Assembly: GCA_016934645.1 (NCBI GenBank)
Contig: JAFGSL010000706.1
Span: forward strand, 1 to 16,275
Length of the DNA stretch: 16,275 nt
Direction of reading: 5' to 3'
DNA from: Anaerolineae bacterium
Lineage (GTDB): Bacteria > Chloroflexota > Anaerolineae > B4-G1 > SLSP01
Below the pieces are notes generated by a model. It did no database searches and had not been told where the DNA came from. It worked only from the letters and a program-made list of their open reading frames with translations. Of this stretch, positions 10,201 to 16,275 are shown piece by piece (position 1 is the first letter of the stretch; every line of letters begins with the position of its first letter). Position numbers and translations under genes: made by a program.

Positions 10201-10571
10201 CACACACCGGTCTCCTGGTCATGTGCTTGCACACGCAACACGCGCCAATCGAGAAGCGTGAGCGCCTGCCGTACGCTGGTCTGCACCACCTCAGCGCCCA
10301 GGCCATTATCCGCCTGCAGCGTCTCCAATGGAACGTCGAGACAGATCGTAAGGGTCTGAGCGGTGGAACCGACATCGCGTACGATCCAGGGAAGACCAGC
10401 TTCCGCCAGCAAAACCTGCGTTTTACCCGTCACATCCGGTGGTGGCGGATCAATCGCCACCGCCTGCCCGGTTGACAATCCTAACAATAATATGATGACA
10501 CTTACACTACCAAGGCCGCTTACGCTACCAAGGCCGCTTACGCTTCTGAGCCATTTCCACAATTCAACCAT
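7227..10571 (-). CDS. Secreted multi-domain N-acetylmuramoyl-L-alanine amidase (Amidase_3) with golvesin-like, FN3 and Ig-like modules
   Basis: The 1114-aa exported protein is predicted to cut the amide bond between muramic acid and the peptide stem. A signal peptide (1-39, cleavage after AVA) is followed by an unrecognised domain (about 45-132), then Amidase_3 split in two (165-232 and about 370-550). Likely zinc and catalytic residues are H173 in SAGHG, E196, H435 in SWHTNG and E516 in LLEFAFHDN. A golvesin/xanthan-lyase-type beta domain (about 233-365) is inserted between the halves. Then come FN3 (562-655), a domain beginning LLLIVNGFDR (661-670), and two Ig/FN3-like modules (about 885-1100). 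The tail is VFLPLVMHQYEK. The start at 10571 is supported by GGAGG (complement of 10582-10586) and an in-frame TGA three codons upstream. Substrate could be its own wall, another cell's wall, or altered. Confidence 0.85.
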   Translation of the reverse strand: MVELWKWLRSVSGLGSVSGLGSVSVIILLLGLSTGQAVAIDPPPPDVTGKTQVLLAEAGLPWIVRDVGSTAQTLTICLDVPLETLQADNGLGAEVVQTSVRQALTLLDWRVLRVQAHDQETGVCRALSSFLPSAVAQTPVSTQIPAVDGATAFPATSFTRSLAGKTVYVSAGHGWQWSYGSEAWRPQRGVAEGIIEDHNNAEAVGQYLIPYLENAGATVIPVRERDWNTTRVVVDNDQGAPGYIETGIWATSVLTGYAGGTYRFASTVEGTPTARASWQIAVPSQGTYALYAWVFPGVNRAPDAHYTISHAGGMTDMWLDQRIRQQTWRYLGTFPFYAGTATVTLDNVSASDETVVIADALRLGSGSFDSLDGIVTDATFPAQRPWWETATFYYSQWMGLNYDDWEGFNDVTARPMFARWNHAGSSEDALYISWHTNGYTGTTRGTESYIHNEDTLTRTLGSPELQNAIHTELLHDIRVGWDAAWVDRGQRQADLGELRMLWDEDPATRMPGVLLEFAFHDNPEDAQALKDPRFNQLAARAVYQGIVHYFEQRDSVDLITLPEPPTHLYVQNLGSGTVRVAWQPSLMDGMGLRGEAATGYRVYTSTDGFAWGAPVAVAGTSTTLTGLAAGQTLHVRVTATNNGGESFPTEVLGARVGDHPLLLIVNGFDRLHADEIVIQYDPVEGPNARMWVDQMNNRDYVVHHGEAVPVDYAWNSASNEAVRDGLVSLQDTLLVDWLLGEEAMLVDGTLDTAERAALTAFLNSGRALLISGSYLAWDLDAMARAPAFLQDVLHARYVVSDAGTSTVQPVAGGAFAGLGPLTFDAPDVYVVDAPDVLTPLNGAMSALSYAGGAGGTAAIQYAEGCQRLLVLGFPLEAVPQPSRSAVMTRALEYLSACLTPNTTITMPQAGGAYSVTPAFTGSAFAWELTGVSVQVQRMSDDAFWTGVDWGAATWLTATGASPWSYLLPTPIEEGDYTVQARAASTRDGSVWLDPTPATATFTYDITPPLTPTLITPTGGVFLRTPSLVFQWSAPEDVGSSLGYQLEVIAHASAAVRIYNIPTTTFTTTLPTGVYTWRVRAIDAAGNAGPWSDAAVFEAEVKQVFLPLVMHQYEK
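10501..10545 (-). repeat. 18-bp in-frame tandem repeat in the signal peptide of the amidase
   Basis: Two 18-bp units (10501-10518 and 10519-10536, one mismatch) and an 8-bp partial third unit (10537-10544) follow each other. They encode SVSGLG-SVSGLG-SVS at residues 10-24, between the basic n-region and the hydrophobic core VIILLLGL. Because the unit is a multiple of three, gain or loss of copies would lengthen or shorten the n-region without breaking the gene. Confidence 0.85.
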
Positions 10572-10666
10572 AGCACATCATCCTCCAGAAAAAGCTCTCT
10601 CGTTCCAACATCCCAATACAATACCGAGTGTAACACGCTTGAAAGACAAAACAACCCCGGCGCTGG

Positions 10667-10694
10667 TTGCCCTCTCTGGTCGTTGTGTTAAACT
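10667..10694 (+). promoter_or_regulatory. Possible promoter of the deaminase/kinase operon
   Basis: TTGCCC (10667-10672) and TAAACT (10689-10694) are 16 bp apart in the 171-bp divergent spacer between the amidase and the deaminase, giving a leader of about 40 nt. Both boxes are imperfect. No convincing promoter for the minus-strand amidase was found in the same spacer. Confidence 0.35.
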
Positions 10695-10742
10695 ATGGCA
10701 CAAGATCTCGAATAAGCCTCTGGCAATCTCACGGAGGGACAC

Positions 10743-12119
10743 ATGAGCACACTTTTACTAAAGAACGCCACACAACTGATCACAATGGACGATCAGCACC
10801 GCCGTATCAAAAACGGCGGTTTATTTGTGCGCAGTAATGCCGCAGGACGCGGCGTTATCGCGGCGGTGGGGACAACTGCCGAACTCAGTCAGTACACTGC
10901 CGATCAAGTCATTGACGCAACAGGTATGATTATTCTCCCCGGATTGGTGAACACACACCATCACCTCTACCAGACGCTTACGCGTGCCATTCCTGCCGCG
11001 CAGGATGCGGGATTGTTCGGGTGGCTCAAGACACTGTACCCAATCTGGGCCGGACTGAACGGCGAAGCTATCTATGTCAGCGCGCTGATTGGGCTGGCGG
11101 AGTTGATGCTTTCCGGCTGCACCACTACTTCCGACCACCTGTACATCTTCCCCAACGACGCGCGCCTGGACGACGAAATCCGCGCTGCCCAGGAGATCGG
11201 CATCCGCTTCCATGCTACCCGTGGCTCGATGAGCCGTGGTGAGAGCCAGGGAGGACTCCCACCAGACCGCGTTGTCGAAGATGAGGCCTTTATCCTCAAA
11301 GACACGCAACGCGTCATCGAGACCTACCACGACGCGCGGCCTTATGCGATGCTGCGCATCGCCGTGGCACCCTGTTCGCCGTTCTCTGTCACCGAGGACT
11401 TGATGCGCGAATCGGCACGGCTGGCGCGCGCTTACGGCGTGCAGCTACACACCCATCTGGCAGAAACAATGGATGAAGAAGAATACTGCCTGGAAACCTC
11501 CGGCAAGCGGCCCGTAGGCTACGCCGAATCACTGGGCTGGCTTGGCGACGACGTATGGTTTGCCCATGGCGTCCACATCAACGCGGAGGAAATCGGCGAA
11601 ATGGCCCACACGCATACCGGTGTAGCCCACTGCCCGGCCAGCAACATGCGACTGGCTTCCGGTATCGCACCCGTGCGCGCATACCTAGACGCAGGCGTCC
11701 CTGTCGGCCTGGGTGTCGACGGTTCAGCCAGCAACGATGGCTCACACATGTTGGCGGAGGCGCGCCTGGCGATGCTGTTGCAACGCGTGTCGGGTAACCC
11801 GGCCGGTCTCAGCGCAGAAGAAGCGCTCTGGATTGGAACGCGCGGCGGGGCTGACGTTTTGGGGCGGGATGACATCGGGCAGCTCGCTCCTGGCAAAGCT
11901 GCCGATTTTGTCGGCCTGCGTTTGGGCACACTTGGGTACGCTGGTGGCGCGGTCCACGACCCACTGGCGGCAACCGTCTTCTGCCACCCGCGATACACCG
12001 ATCTTTCGGTCATCAATGGCCGCATCGTGATCCAGGATGGTCACCTGCTCACCCTCGACGTCCCTTCAACAGTTGAACGACACAACACCATCGCGCGCCA
12101 GTTGGTCCGGGGCCGGTAA
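10743..12119 (+). CDS. 8-oxoguanine deaminase-type amidohydrolase (COG0402 family)
   Basis: This 458-aa cytosolic metal-dependent deaminase most resembles 8-oxoguanine deaminase, which turns 8-oxoguanine into urate plus ammonia. The segment LPGLVNTHHHLYQTLTRA (65-82) with the following AAQDAGLFGWLKTLYPIW matches that subgroup as I recall it (PA0142-like). Metal ligands are H72 and H74, H238 in HTHLAE and D326 in GVDGSASND. Catalytic residues are E241 and H278 in AHGVH. Length is normal for the family. Hydroxyatrazine- or guanine-type deaminases of the same family are the alternative. GGAGGG at 10733-10738 lies 4 nt before the ATG. A histidine kinase follows 11 bp downstream. A terminator-like hairpin lies inside the first codons (10798-10827). 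Confidence 0.85.
   Translation: MSTLLLKNATQLITMDDQHRRIKNGGLFVRSNAAGRGVIAAVGTTAELSQYTADQVIDATGMIILPGLVNTHHHLYQTLTRAIPAAQDAGLFGWLKTLYPIWAGLNGEAIYVSALIGLAELMLSGCTTTSDHLYIFPNDARLDDEIRAAQEIGIRFHATRGSMSRGESQGGLPPDRVVEDEAFILKDTQRVIETYHDARPYAMLRIAVAPCSPFSVTEDLMRESARLARAYGVQLHTHLAETMDEEEYCLETSGKRPVGYAESLGWLGDDVWFAHGVHINAEEIGEMAHTHTGVAHCPASNMRLASGIAPVRAYLDAGVPVGLGVDGSASNDGSHMLAEARLAMLLQRVSGNPAGLSAEEALWIGTRGGADVLGRDDIGQLAPGKAADFVGLRLGTLGYAGGAVHDPLAATVFCHPRYTDLSVINGRIVIQDGHLLTLDVPSTVERHNTIARQLVRGR
10776..10827 (+). other. Two stem-loops and a T-rich run inside the 5' end of the deaminase gene
   Basis: CTGATC (10776-10781) / GATCAG (10791-10796) is followed at once by ACCGCCGT (10798-10805) / ACGGCGGT (10813-10820) with a 7-nt loop, and then TTATTTG. 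The second element has the shape of an intrinsic terminator but lies about 20-26 codons into the open frame. It might attenuate expression or be chance. Confidence 0.4.
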
Positions 12120-12130
12120 GAGACGAACGT

Positions 12131-14767
12131 ATGCGAAACGACTATCTCGAACGCCTCAACCAATCGCTGCGTGCCACCAAACGTATCAACCAGGCGATGC
12201 TGTACATTCGTCAGGATCGCCGAAAACTACTGCAAGAAGTGTGCAATATCCTAGCCCAGGAGTGTGGCTACGAAGCCGTCTGGATCGGGGAACTACGCAA
12301 TGGTGACTTGTATCCGGCTGTCAGCGCCGCCGGTCCCTCAGCACACTACGATGAACTTGACACACGCATCGCACAAGCCCCCTACAACCTGACCGTCGCC
12401 AAACAGGTGCTCAATGAAGGTAGAACTATCGTCGAGCAAAAGCGCGAATCGCGCCCACGCGAATCGCGCTCACGTACGGCATCCTCGGATTGGTCAACCG
12501 CCGCTGTGCCTATTCGCGTCAATGAAGCCATCGATGCAATCCTGAACGTTAGCACGACCGCGCAAAATGCCTTTGATGCCTCTGAAATGCAGCTTCTGAA
12601 AGAGATCGCTGCCGATGCCAGTTTCGCATTGGAGAGCATGGAAGCCGAGTCACGGCGGGCAGAGGCCGAGGAAGCCTTACGCACATCCGAAGAGCGCTTC
12701 CGCCGCCTTTCTGAACACGCCCTCGTCGGCATCGTGCTTATCCAAGGCGATCTGGTACGGTACGTCAATCCGGCTGCAACACAGATGTTTGGGTATAAAA
12801 GCCCGGCGGAGATTATTGATAGGCTCGGCCCGCTCGATTTGGCCGCACCAGAAAACCGGGCGGAGGTTGAGGAAAACATCGCGACCTGCCTTCAAGGGGA
12901 AATGCAAGCGGTTCGCCTCAGATTCAAAGGGATACGCAAGGACGGCGGCATCTTTGACGTAGAAGCCTATGGCTCCTATGCGATGCATGCCCGGCGCCCG
13001 GCGTTGATCGCCAGCGTTATGGATGTCACAATGCGCGAATTGTCACGCCGGCAGCTAGAAGCGCTTTCAGAAGCGGGACTGGCGCTGTCGCGCGCGCGCA
13101 CACCGCATGAGGCTATTCAACTGGCGGTTGAAAAAACATCGAGCATTGTGCCGGGTGATGCTGCCAACATCTTCCTTGTGAAGAACCAACACCTTGAGAT
13201 GGCCGCAATGACCGGTAATGATCGCTTGAACATCGACCTGAATGCCATCTTAAAGGACGGAACGTTTCCAGAAGCGCTATCGACCTACCAATATATGATG
13301 ACGAATCGCTGCTCACTGCTGATTGTGGACACAGCTAGTTCTTCGCTTTGGCAGCACATTGAGGGGACCGCCAACATTCACTCCTATGTAGGGACGCCAC
13401 TTATCGTCCGCGGTGAGGTCATTGGCTTCCTCAACGTCGATGGAGGTCGCACGGGCCAATTCACCGCCGCGGATGCCAAGCACTTGCAGCTTTTTGCAGA
13501 CTATGTCGCAGCGACCATTGAGCACCTGCGCCTGATTGAATCCTTGGAAGCGGAGCGCCAACGCCTGACGATCTTGAACGCCCTCTCACAAACGCTCGCG
13601 GAGACACTCGAATTGAAGGAAGTGGCCAGACGTGCACTCGCTCACATCAAAACCGCGCTCAACATTCAACGCGGGATCATTCATTTATGGGACAAAGATA
13701 CACATACACTCACCACGATTTCCGAGCAAGGTATTAGCCAACCTGTCAGAACGGTTTACGGTCTAAGCGTCGAAAATACGGAACAGACCCTAACCCGTTG
13801 GGTCGCTTCCCAACGGGAAGTTGACGACGGATTTACGCTGGATACTCCACTCAAAGTACGCGATGAATTGATCGGCATTCTTTCGCTGGCTGATGCAGAA
13901 AACACACTTCAAAAAGAAGAAGATCAACAACTACTCAAAACGTTGAGCGTGCCCATCGCCCTGGCCTTGCAGAACGCCCGTTTTTATGAAGCGACCGCGC
14001 ATCAAGCCCAGGTCTTGGAGGAAGCGCTGCGACGTCAGGGAGAACTGGATCGGATGAAAGATGAGATGCTGCAAAACATCTCTCACGAACTGCGCACGCC
14101 AATCGCGCTGGTGATGGGTTATGCCGAGATGTTGCGCGACGGATCACTCGGCCCGGTCCAAGAACGGCAAGCTGAGGTCATCGATATTATTGCAAGGCGC
14201 AGCACTATGCTACGCGCCCTGGTGGAGAACATCACCCTACTATGGCAAATCGACAGCACTGAAAAGGAAAAACCATCGGTAGAATCCGTCGACCTGGCCC
14301 ATCTCGTCAGCGCCGTGAGTGCCGAGTTCCAGAACGAAGCGCGCCAGAGAAGACTGGCGCTATACCGAGAAACACCGGAGAATCCGCTTTTCATCAACGG
14401 CATCCAGCTACAATTCCACCGTCTCCTGGATAATCTGATCAGCAATGCGCTCAAATTCACCACGCCTGGTGGCCACATCAGGGTTCGTGTCGAACAACAA
14501 GGGCCTGAGGCAATTTTGTCGGTGTGCGACAATGGCATTGGGGTTCCGCAAGACAAGCTAGAGCGGATCTTTGAGCGCTTCTACCAAGTAGATGGCAGTG
14601 CGAGGCGTCGCTACGGAGGCGTAGGATTAGGACTGGCGTTGGTCAGATCTGTTGTCGCCGCTCACGGTGGAACGGTCCACGCCGAGAGCCCGTATACCGA
14701 CGATCCGGAAAGGCCGGGGCTATGCATCGTCGTGCGACTGCCGTTGAGTACGGCGGAAACTTCGTAA
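12131..14767 (+). CDS. Soluble multi-sensor histidine kinase (GAF-PAS-GAF-GAF-HisKA-HATPase)
   Basis: This 878-aa cytosolic kinase shows no membrane segment. Domains read in order: a divergent GAF (about 20-168), a short coiled linker rich in Glu/Ala/Arg, a PAS domain (about 185-302, with EERFRRLSEHALVG and YVNPAATQMFGY), a GAF domain (about 310-467), another GAF-like domain (about 480-618), HisKA with phospho-acceptor H652 in ISHELRTP, and HATPase with N772 (NLISNALKFT), G1 DNGIGV (800-805), F box around IFERFYQ (813-819) and G2 GVGLGLAL (830-837). All catalytic motifs are intact. It starts 11 bp after the deaminase, so the two are likely co-transcribed. The ribosome site is weak, so an alternative upstream start is possible. 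No response regulator is next to it. Confidence 0.9.
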   Translation: MRNDYLERLNQSLRATKRINQAMLYIRQDRRKLLQEVCNILAQECGYEAVWIGELRNGDLYPAVSAAGPSAHYDELDTRIAQAPYNLTVAKQVLNEGRTIVEQKRESRPRESRSRTASSDWSTAAVPIRVNEAIDAILNVSTTAQNAFDASEMQLLKEIAADASFALESMEAESRRAEAEEALRTSEERFRRLSEHALVGIVLIQGDLVRYVNPAATQMFGYKSPAEIIDRLGPLDLAAPENRAEVEENIATCLQGEMQAVRLRFKGIRKDGGIFDVEAYGSYAMHARRPALIASVMDVTMRELSRRQLEALSEAGLALSRARTPHEAIQLAVEKTSSIVPGDAANIFLVKNQHLEMAAMTGNDRLNIDLNAILKDGTFPEALSTYQYMMTNRCSLLIVDTASSSLWQHIEGTANIHSYVGTPLIVRGEVIGFLNVDGGRTGQFTAADAKHLQLFADYVAATIEHLRLIESLEAERQRLTILNALSQTLAETLELKEVARRALAHIKTALNIQRGIIHLWDKDTHTLTTISEQGISQPVRTVYGLSVENTEQTLTRWVASQREVDDGFTLDTPLKVRDELIGILSLADAENTLQKEEDQQLLKTLSVPIALALQNARFYEATAHQAQVLEEALRRQGELDRMKDEMLQNISHELRTPIALVMGYAEMLRDGSLGPVQERQAEVIDIIARRSTMLRALVENITLLWQIDSTEKEKPSVESVDLAHLVSAVSAEFQNEARQRRLALYRETPENPLFINGIQLQFHRLLDNLISNALKFTTPGGHIRVRVEQQGPEAILSVCDNGIGVPQDKLERIFERFYQVDGSARRRYGGVGLGLALVRSVVAAHGGTVHAESPYTDDPERPGLCIVVRLPLSTAETS
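12443..12472 (+). repeat. 15-bp tandem duplication inside the first GAF domain of the second kinase
   Basis: Two units, CGCGAATCGCGCCCA and CGCGAATCGCGCTCA, lie back to back and encode RESRP-RESRS (residues 105-114). They form a basic, hydrophilic insertion in a loop of the divergent N-terminal GAF domain. Confidence 0.85.
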
Positions 14768-14825
14768 CCATTCATCCACATCCTAACACTACTTCGAAAT
14801 CCTACAAGATATAGGCAACAAACAA

Positions 14826-14853
14826 AACGACCTGGTGATGGCACCAGGTCGTT
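14826..14853. terminator. Hairpin terminator after the second kinase, possibly bidirectional
   Basis: AACGACCTGGTG (14826-14837) and CACCAGGTCGTT (14842-14853) form a perfect 12-bp stem with a 4-nt loop, 58 bp past the kinase stop codon. On the plus strand the following GCCTTGTC is only weakly T-rich. On the minus strand the stem is followed by TTGTTTGTTG, a better tract, though no minus-strand gene lies to the right within the window. Most likely it ends the deaminase/kinase operon. Confidence 0.65.
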
Positions 14854-14869
14854 GCCTTGTCAAGCCAGA

Positions 14870-14897
14870 TTTACATTTCGAGCCTTGTTGCTATACT
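14870..14897 (+). promoter_or_regulatory. Promoter of the amidohydrolase-2 gene
   Basis: TTTACA (14870-14875) and TATACT (14892-14897) are spaced by 16 bp and lie directly after the preceding hairpin terminator. The predicted leader is about 80 nt and contains a small hairpin, GGGAAATCCC, flanked by GCCAG and CTGGC. Confidence 0.6.
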
Positions 14898-14969
14898 GTG
14901 CAGCGGAGCTAGAGATCGCCAGCCGGGAAATCCCCCTCATCACTGGCCCGTTGACGAGAAGAAACCCAC

Positions 14970-14978
14970 GGAGGTGAT
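14970..14978 (+). promoter_or_regulatory. Near-perfect Shine-Dalgarno deciding the start of the last gene
   Basis: GGAGGTGAT at 14970-14978 is a full complement to the usual 16S anti-Shine-Dalgarno, 4 nt before the ATG at 14983. It selects this start over the in-frame ATG at 14857, which lies next to the terminator and upstream of the promoter. Confidence 0.85.
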
Positions 14979-14982
14979 AGCG

Positions 14983-16122
14983 ATGAATGGCAATGTTTCA
15001 GATGGCAACAAAGTTGTGGACACCCACTGCCATGTTGGGCTGCTGGGTGATGAACATCCGCAATGGGGACACATGTCGGACTCGTACAAAGAGCTACTTG
15101 TGTACAGGATCTTCTTGATCTACGGGCATATAGATGCAGACAACGTGTCAGACCACACACTCCGCAATGCGACAGAGCAAGCGATCGGCGAGTCCAAAGT
15201 GGATCATGTCGTCTGCTTGGCCTTGGATCCGGTGTATGACCCGCGAGGACAGCGGCGTGAGGACCTGTCCCACATGTGGGTTGATAATGACTACATCCTC
15301 GATCTGCGCCAGAGCCTTGGAGACAAGGTGCTGCTGGGCGCTTCGATCCACCCGTATGACCCCAAATTCAAGGACCGTGTCCGCACGTATGTGGAGAAAG
15401 GGGCAGTACTCCTTAAGTGGCTGCCGTCAGCCCAGCAGATCGATTTGGCCGACGAACGGACTCGGGACGCACTCATCTTTCTGGCAAGGGCCCGTGGAGG
15501 GACTCCGCTTCCCTTGCTGCTCCACTGTGGACCTGAGTATGCGATTTCATCTAGTGACACTCGCACAGCTTCTTACGACTATCTACGCTGGACTTGGTGG
15601 GACCGGTTTTGGAACAGCATACGTAAACGTGACGATAAGAAGTATCGCCCGCACCCCAGGATGATCCACAGGAATCTCAGAGCCGGACTAGACGCAGGCG
15701 CGACTATCATCTTCGCGCATTGTGGGTTGCCGTACTATGAACCCCATGGCCTGAAGTTCTTGGAACACTCTGACTTCAGGACGGTTTCCCGTTATCTCCA
15801 CAGGTACCCCGCCGATAACCCAAGCGGTGGGCGTTGCTATGCAGATGTGTCGGCGATTGTCACCCCATTCCGCCGTTCTTATTTCAAGGCCATCAAGAAG
15901 TTGCCGCCCCAGAGCCTTTTGTTTGGCAGCGACTTTCCTACACCGGTTTTCGAGCTTTCCGCGAACCTCGATGAAGTGGCAGAGGACTTCCGGGCAATAA
16001 TGTCGGGGCAGTGGGATCGTGTCGTTGTTCCCCAGGACAATCTGATCGATGTCAACTACCGGGAATTGCAACATTTCTTCCCTGGGCATCCGATGTTCAC
16101 CAATTTCAATGCGCTGCTGTAG
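14983..16122 (+). CDS. Metal-dependent hydrolase of the amidohydrolase-2 family, substrate unknown
   Basis: The 379-aa protein has the TIM-barrel amidohydrolase layout: DTHCH near the N-terminus (H15 and H17), VLLKWLPSAQQID (K145), LLLHCGPEY (H181), IIFAHCGLPYYEP (H246) and LLFGSDFPTP (D317). These are the expected metal and catalytic positions of the COG2159-type branch, which includes decarboxylases and hydrolases. The exact reaction cannot be read from the sequence. No signal peptide is seen, so it is probably cytosolic. It has its own promoter and a strong ribosome site, and is not obviously linked to its neighbours. Its arginine codons include at least five AGG and one AGA, which seems more frequent than in the preceding genes and may point to a different origin. 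Confidence 0.8.
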   Translation: MNGNVSDGNKVVDTHCHVGLLGDEHPQWGHMSDSYKELLVYRIFLIYGHIDADNVSDHTLRNATEQAIGESKVDHVVCLALDPVYDPRGQRREDLSHMWVDNDYILDLRQSLGDKVLLGASIHPYDPKFKDRVRTYVEKGAVLLKWLPSAQQIDLADERTRDALIFLARARGGTPLPLLLHCGPEYAISSSDTRTASYDYLRWTWWDRFWNSIRKRDDKKYRPHPRMIHRNLRAGLDAGATIIFAHCGLPYYEPHGLKFLEHSDFRTVSRYLHRYPADNPSGGRCYADVSAIVTPFRRSYFKAIKKLPPQSLLFGSDFPTPVFELSANLDEVAEDFRAIMSGQWDRVVVPQDNLIDVNYRELQHFFPGHPMFTNFNALL

Positions 16123-16275
16123 CCGCAGAAATACACTGCGCAGACACGCAGGACGCGAGCATCGAGGTGTGAACGAGTTAGCCGAACTGTCTTGTTAACG
16201 CGGCGACTGGTAACTAGTCGAAAAAATAAGAGTTATTGCACAATAAGAACATTAGGTAGGTTTAACTGGCGAAGC
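16123..16275. other. Gene-free, AT-richer stretch at the window end
   Basis: No open frame or clear terminator is visible. A small inverted repeat CGACT (16204-16208) / AGTCG (16216-16220) precedes an A6 run, which is the wrong orientation for a plus-strand terminator. A dyad TTATTG-CA-CAATAA at 16233-16246 could be an operator for a gene starting beyond the window. Confidence 0.4.

Noticed and set aside
9954..10475. A 173-codon plus-strand frame within the amidase
   Set aside because: It is the antisense shadow of a conserved Amidase_3 gene with low-complexity, arginine-rich translation.
10363..10746. A 127-codon plus-strand frame spanning the amidase start and the divergent spacer
   Set aside because: It has no ribosome site, overlaps the signal peptide region antisense, and its sequence resembles no protein.
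14857..14982. Upstream in-frame start for the last hydrolase
   Set aside because: It would begin before the predicted promoter, and the near-perfect Shine-Dalgarno belongs to the ATG at 14983.
16204..16226. Hairpin next to an A6 run considered as a terminator
   Set aside because: The stem is only 5 bp and the A run follows it on the plus strand, so neither strand has the stem-then-T order.

Overview
The window (about 16.3 kb, GC-rich) looks like a chromosomal stretch from a bacterium, most plausibly a member of the Chloroflexota. This assignment is inferred from protein style: soluble GAF-rich histidine kinases, an AlkA-like protein carrying a GRYDYIP block, and a secreted protein ending in a FLPLVM-type tail of the sort I recall from that phylum. 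No rRNA, tRNA, CRISPR array, integrase or transposase was seen.

Region 1 (1-4200) is one plus-strand operon with a good sigma-70 promoter at 102-129 and an intrinsic terminator at 4162-4197. Its order is rmd (GDP-4-keto-6-deoxy-D-mannose reductase), a 133-aa helical protein of unknown function, gmd (GDP-mannose 4,6-dehydratase) and a phosphomannomutase/phosphoglucomutase. The three enzymes fit synthesis of GDP-D-rhamnose for surface glycans; a GDP-mannose pyrophosphorylase is not in the window. The small unknown protein ends in DFDEDDIPF, almost identical to the C-terminal interaction tip of bacterial SSB. This is the most unusual signal here.

Region 2 (4200-7230) holds an AlkA/HhH-GPD-type DNA glycosylase homologue that appears to lack the catalytic aspartate. 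Its stop codon overlaps the start of a soluble GAF-GAF histidine kinase (TAATG). A strong hairpin terminator closes this pair and faces the converging gene.

Region 3 (7227-10571, minus strand) is a large secreted, multi-domain Amidase_3-type cell-wall hydrolase with an inserted golvesin-like beta domain, FN3/Ig-like modules, and an 18-bp tandem repeat inside its signal peptide.

Region 4 (10743-14853) holds an 8-oxoguanine deaminase-type amidohydrolase followed 11 bp later by a second soluble histidine kinase (GAF-PAS-GAF-GAF-HisKA-HATPase). Regions 2 and 4 therefore have the same layout: a damaged-purine-type protein followed by an orphan soluble GAF kinase, with no response regulator in sight.

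Region 5 (14854-16275) has its own promoter, a near-perfect Shine-Dalgarno and a metal-dependent hydrolase of the amidohydrolase-2 family, followed by about 150 bp of AT-richer sequence without a visible gene.
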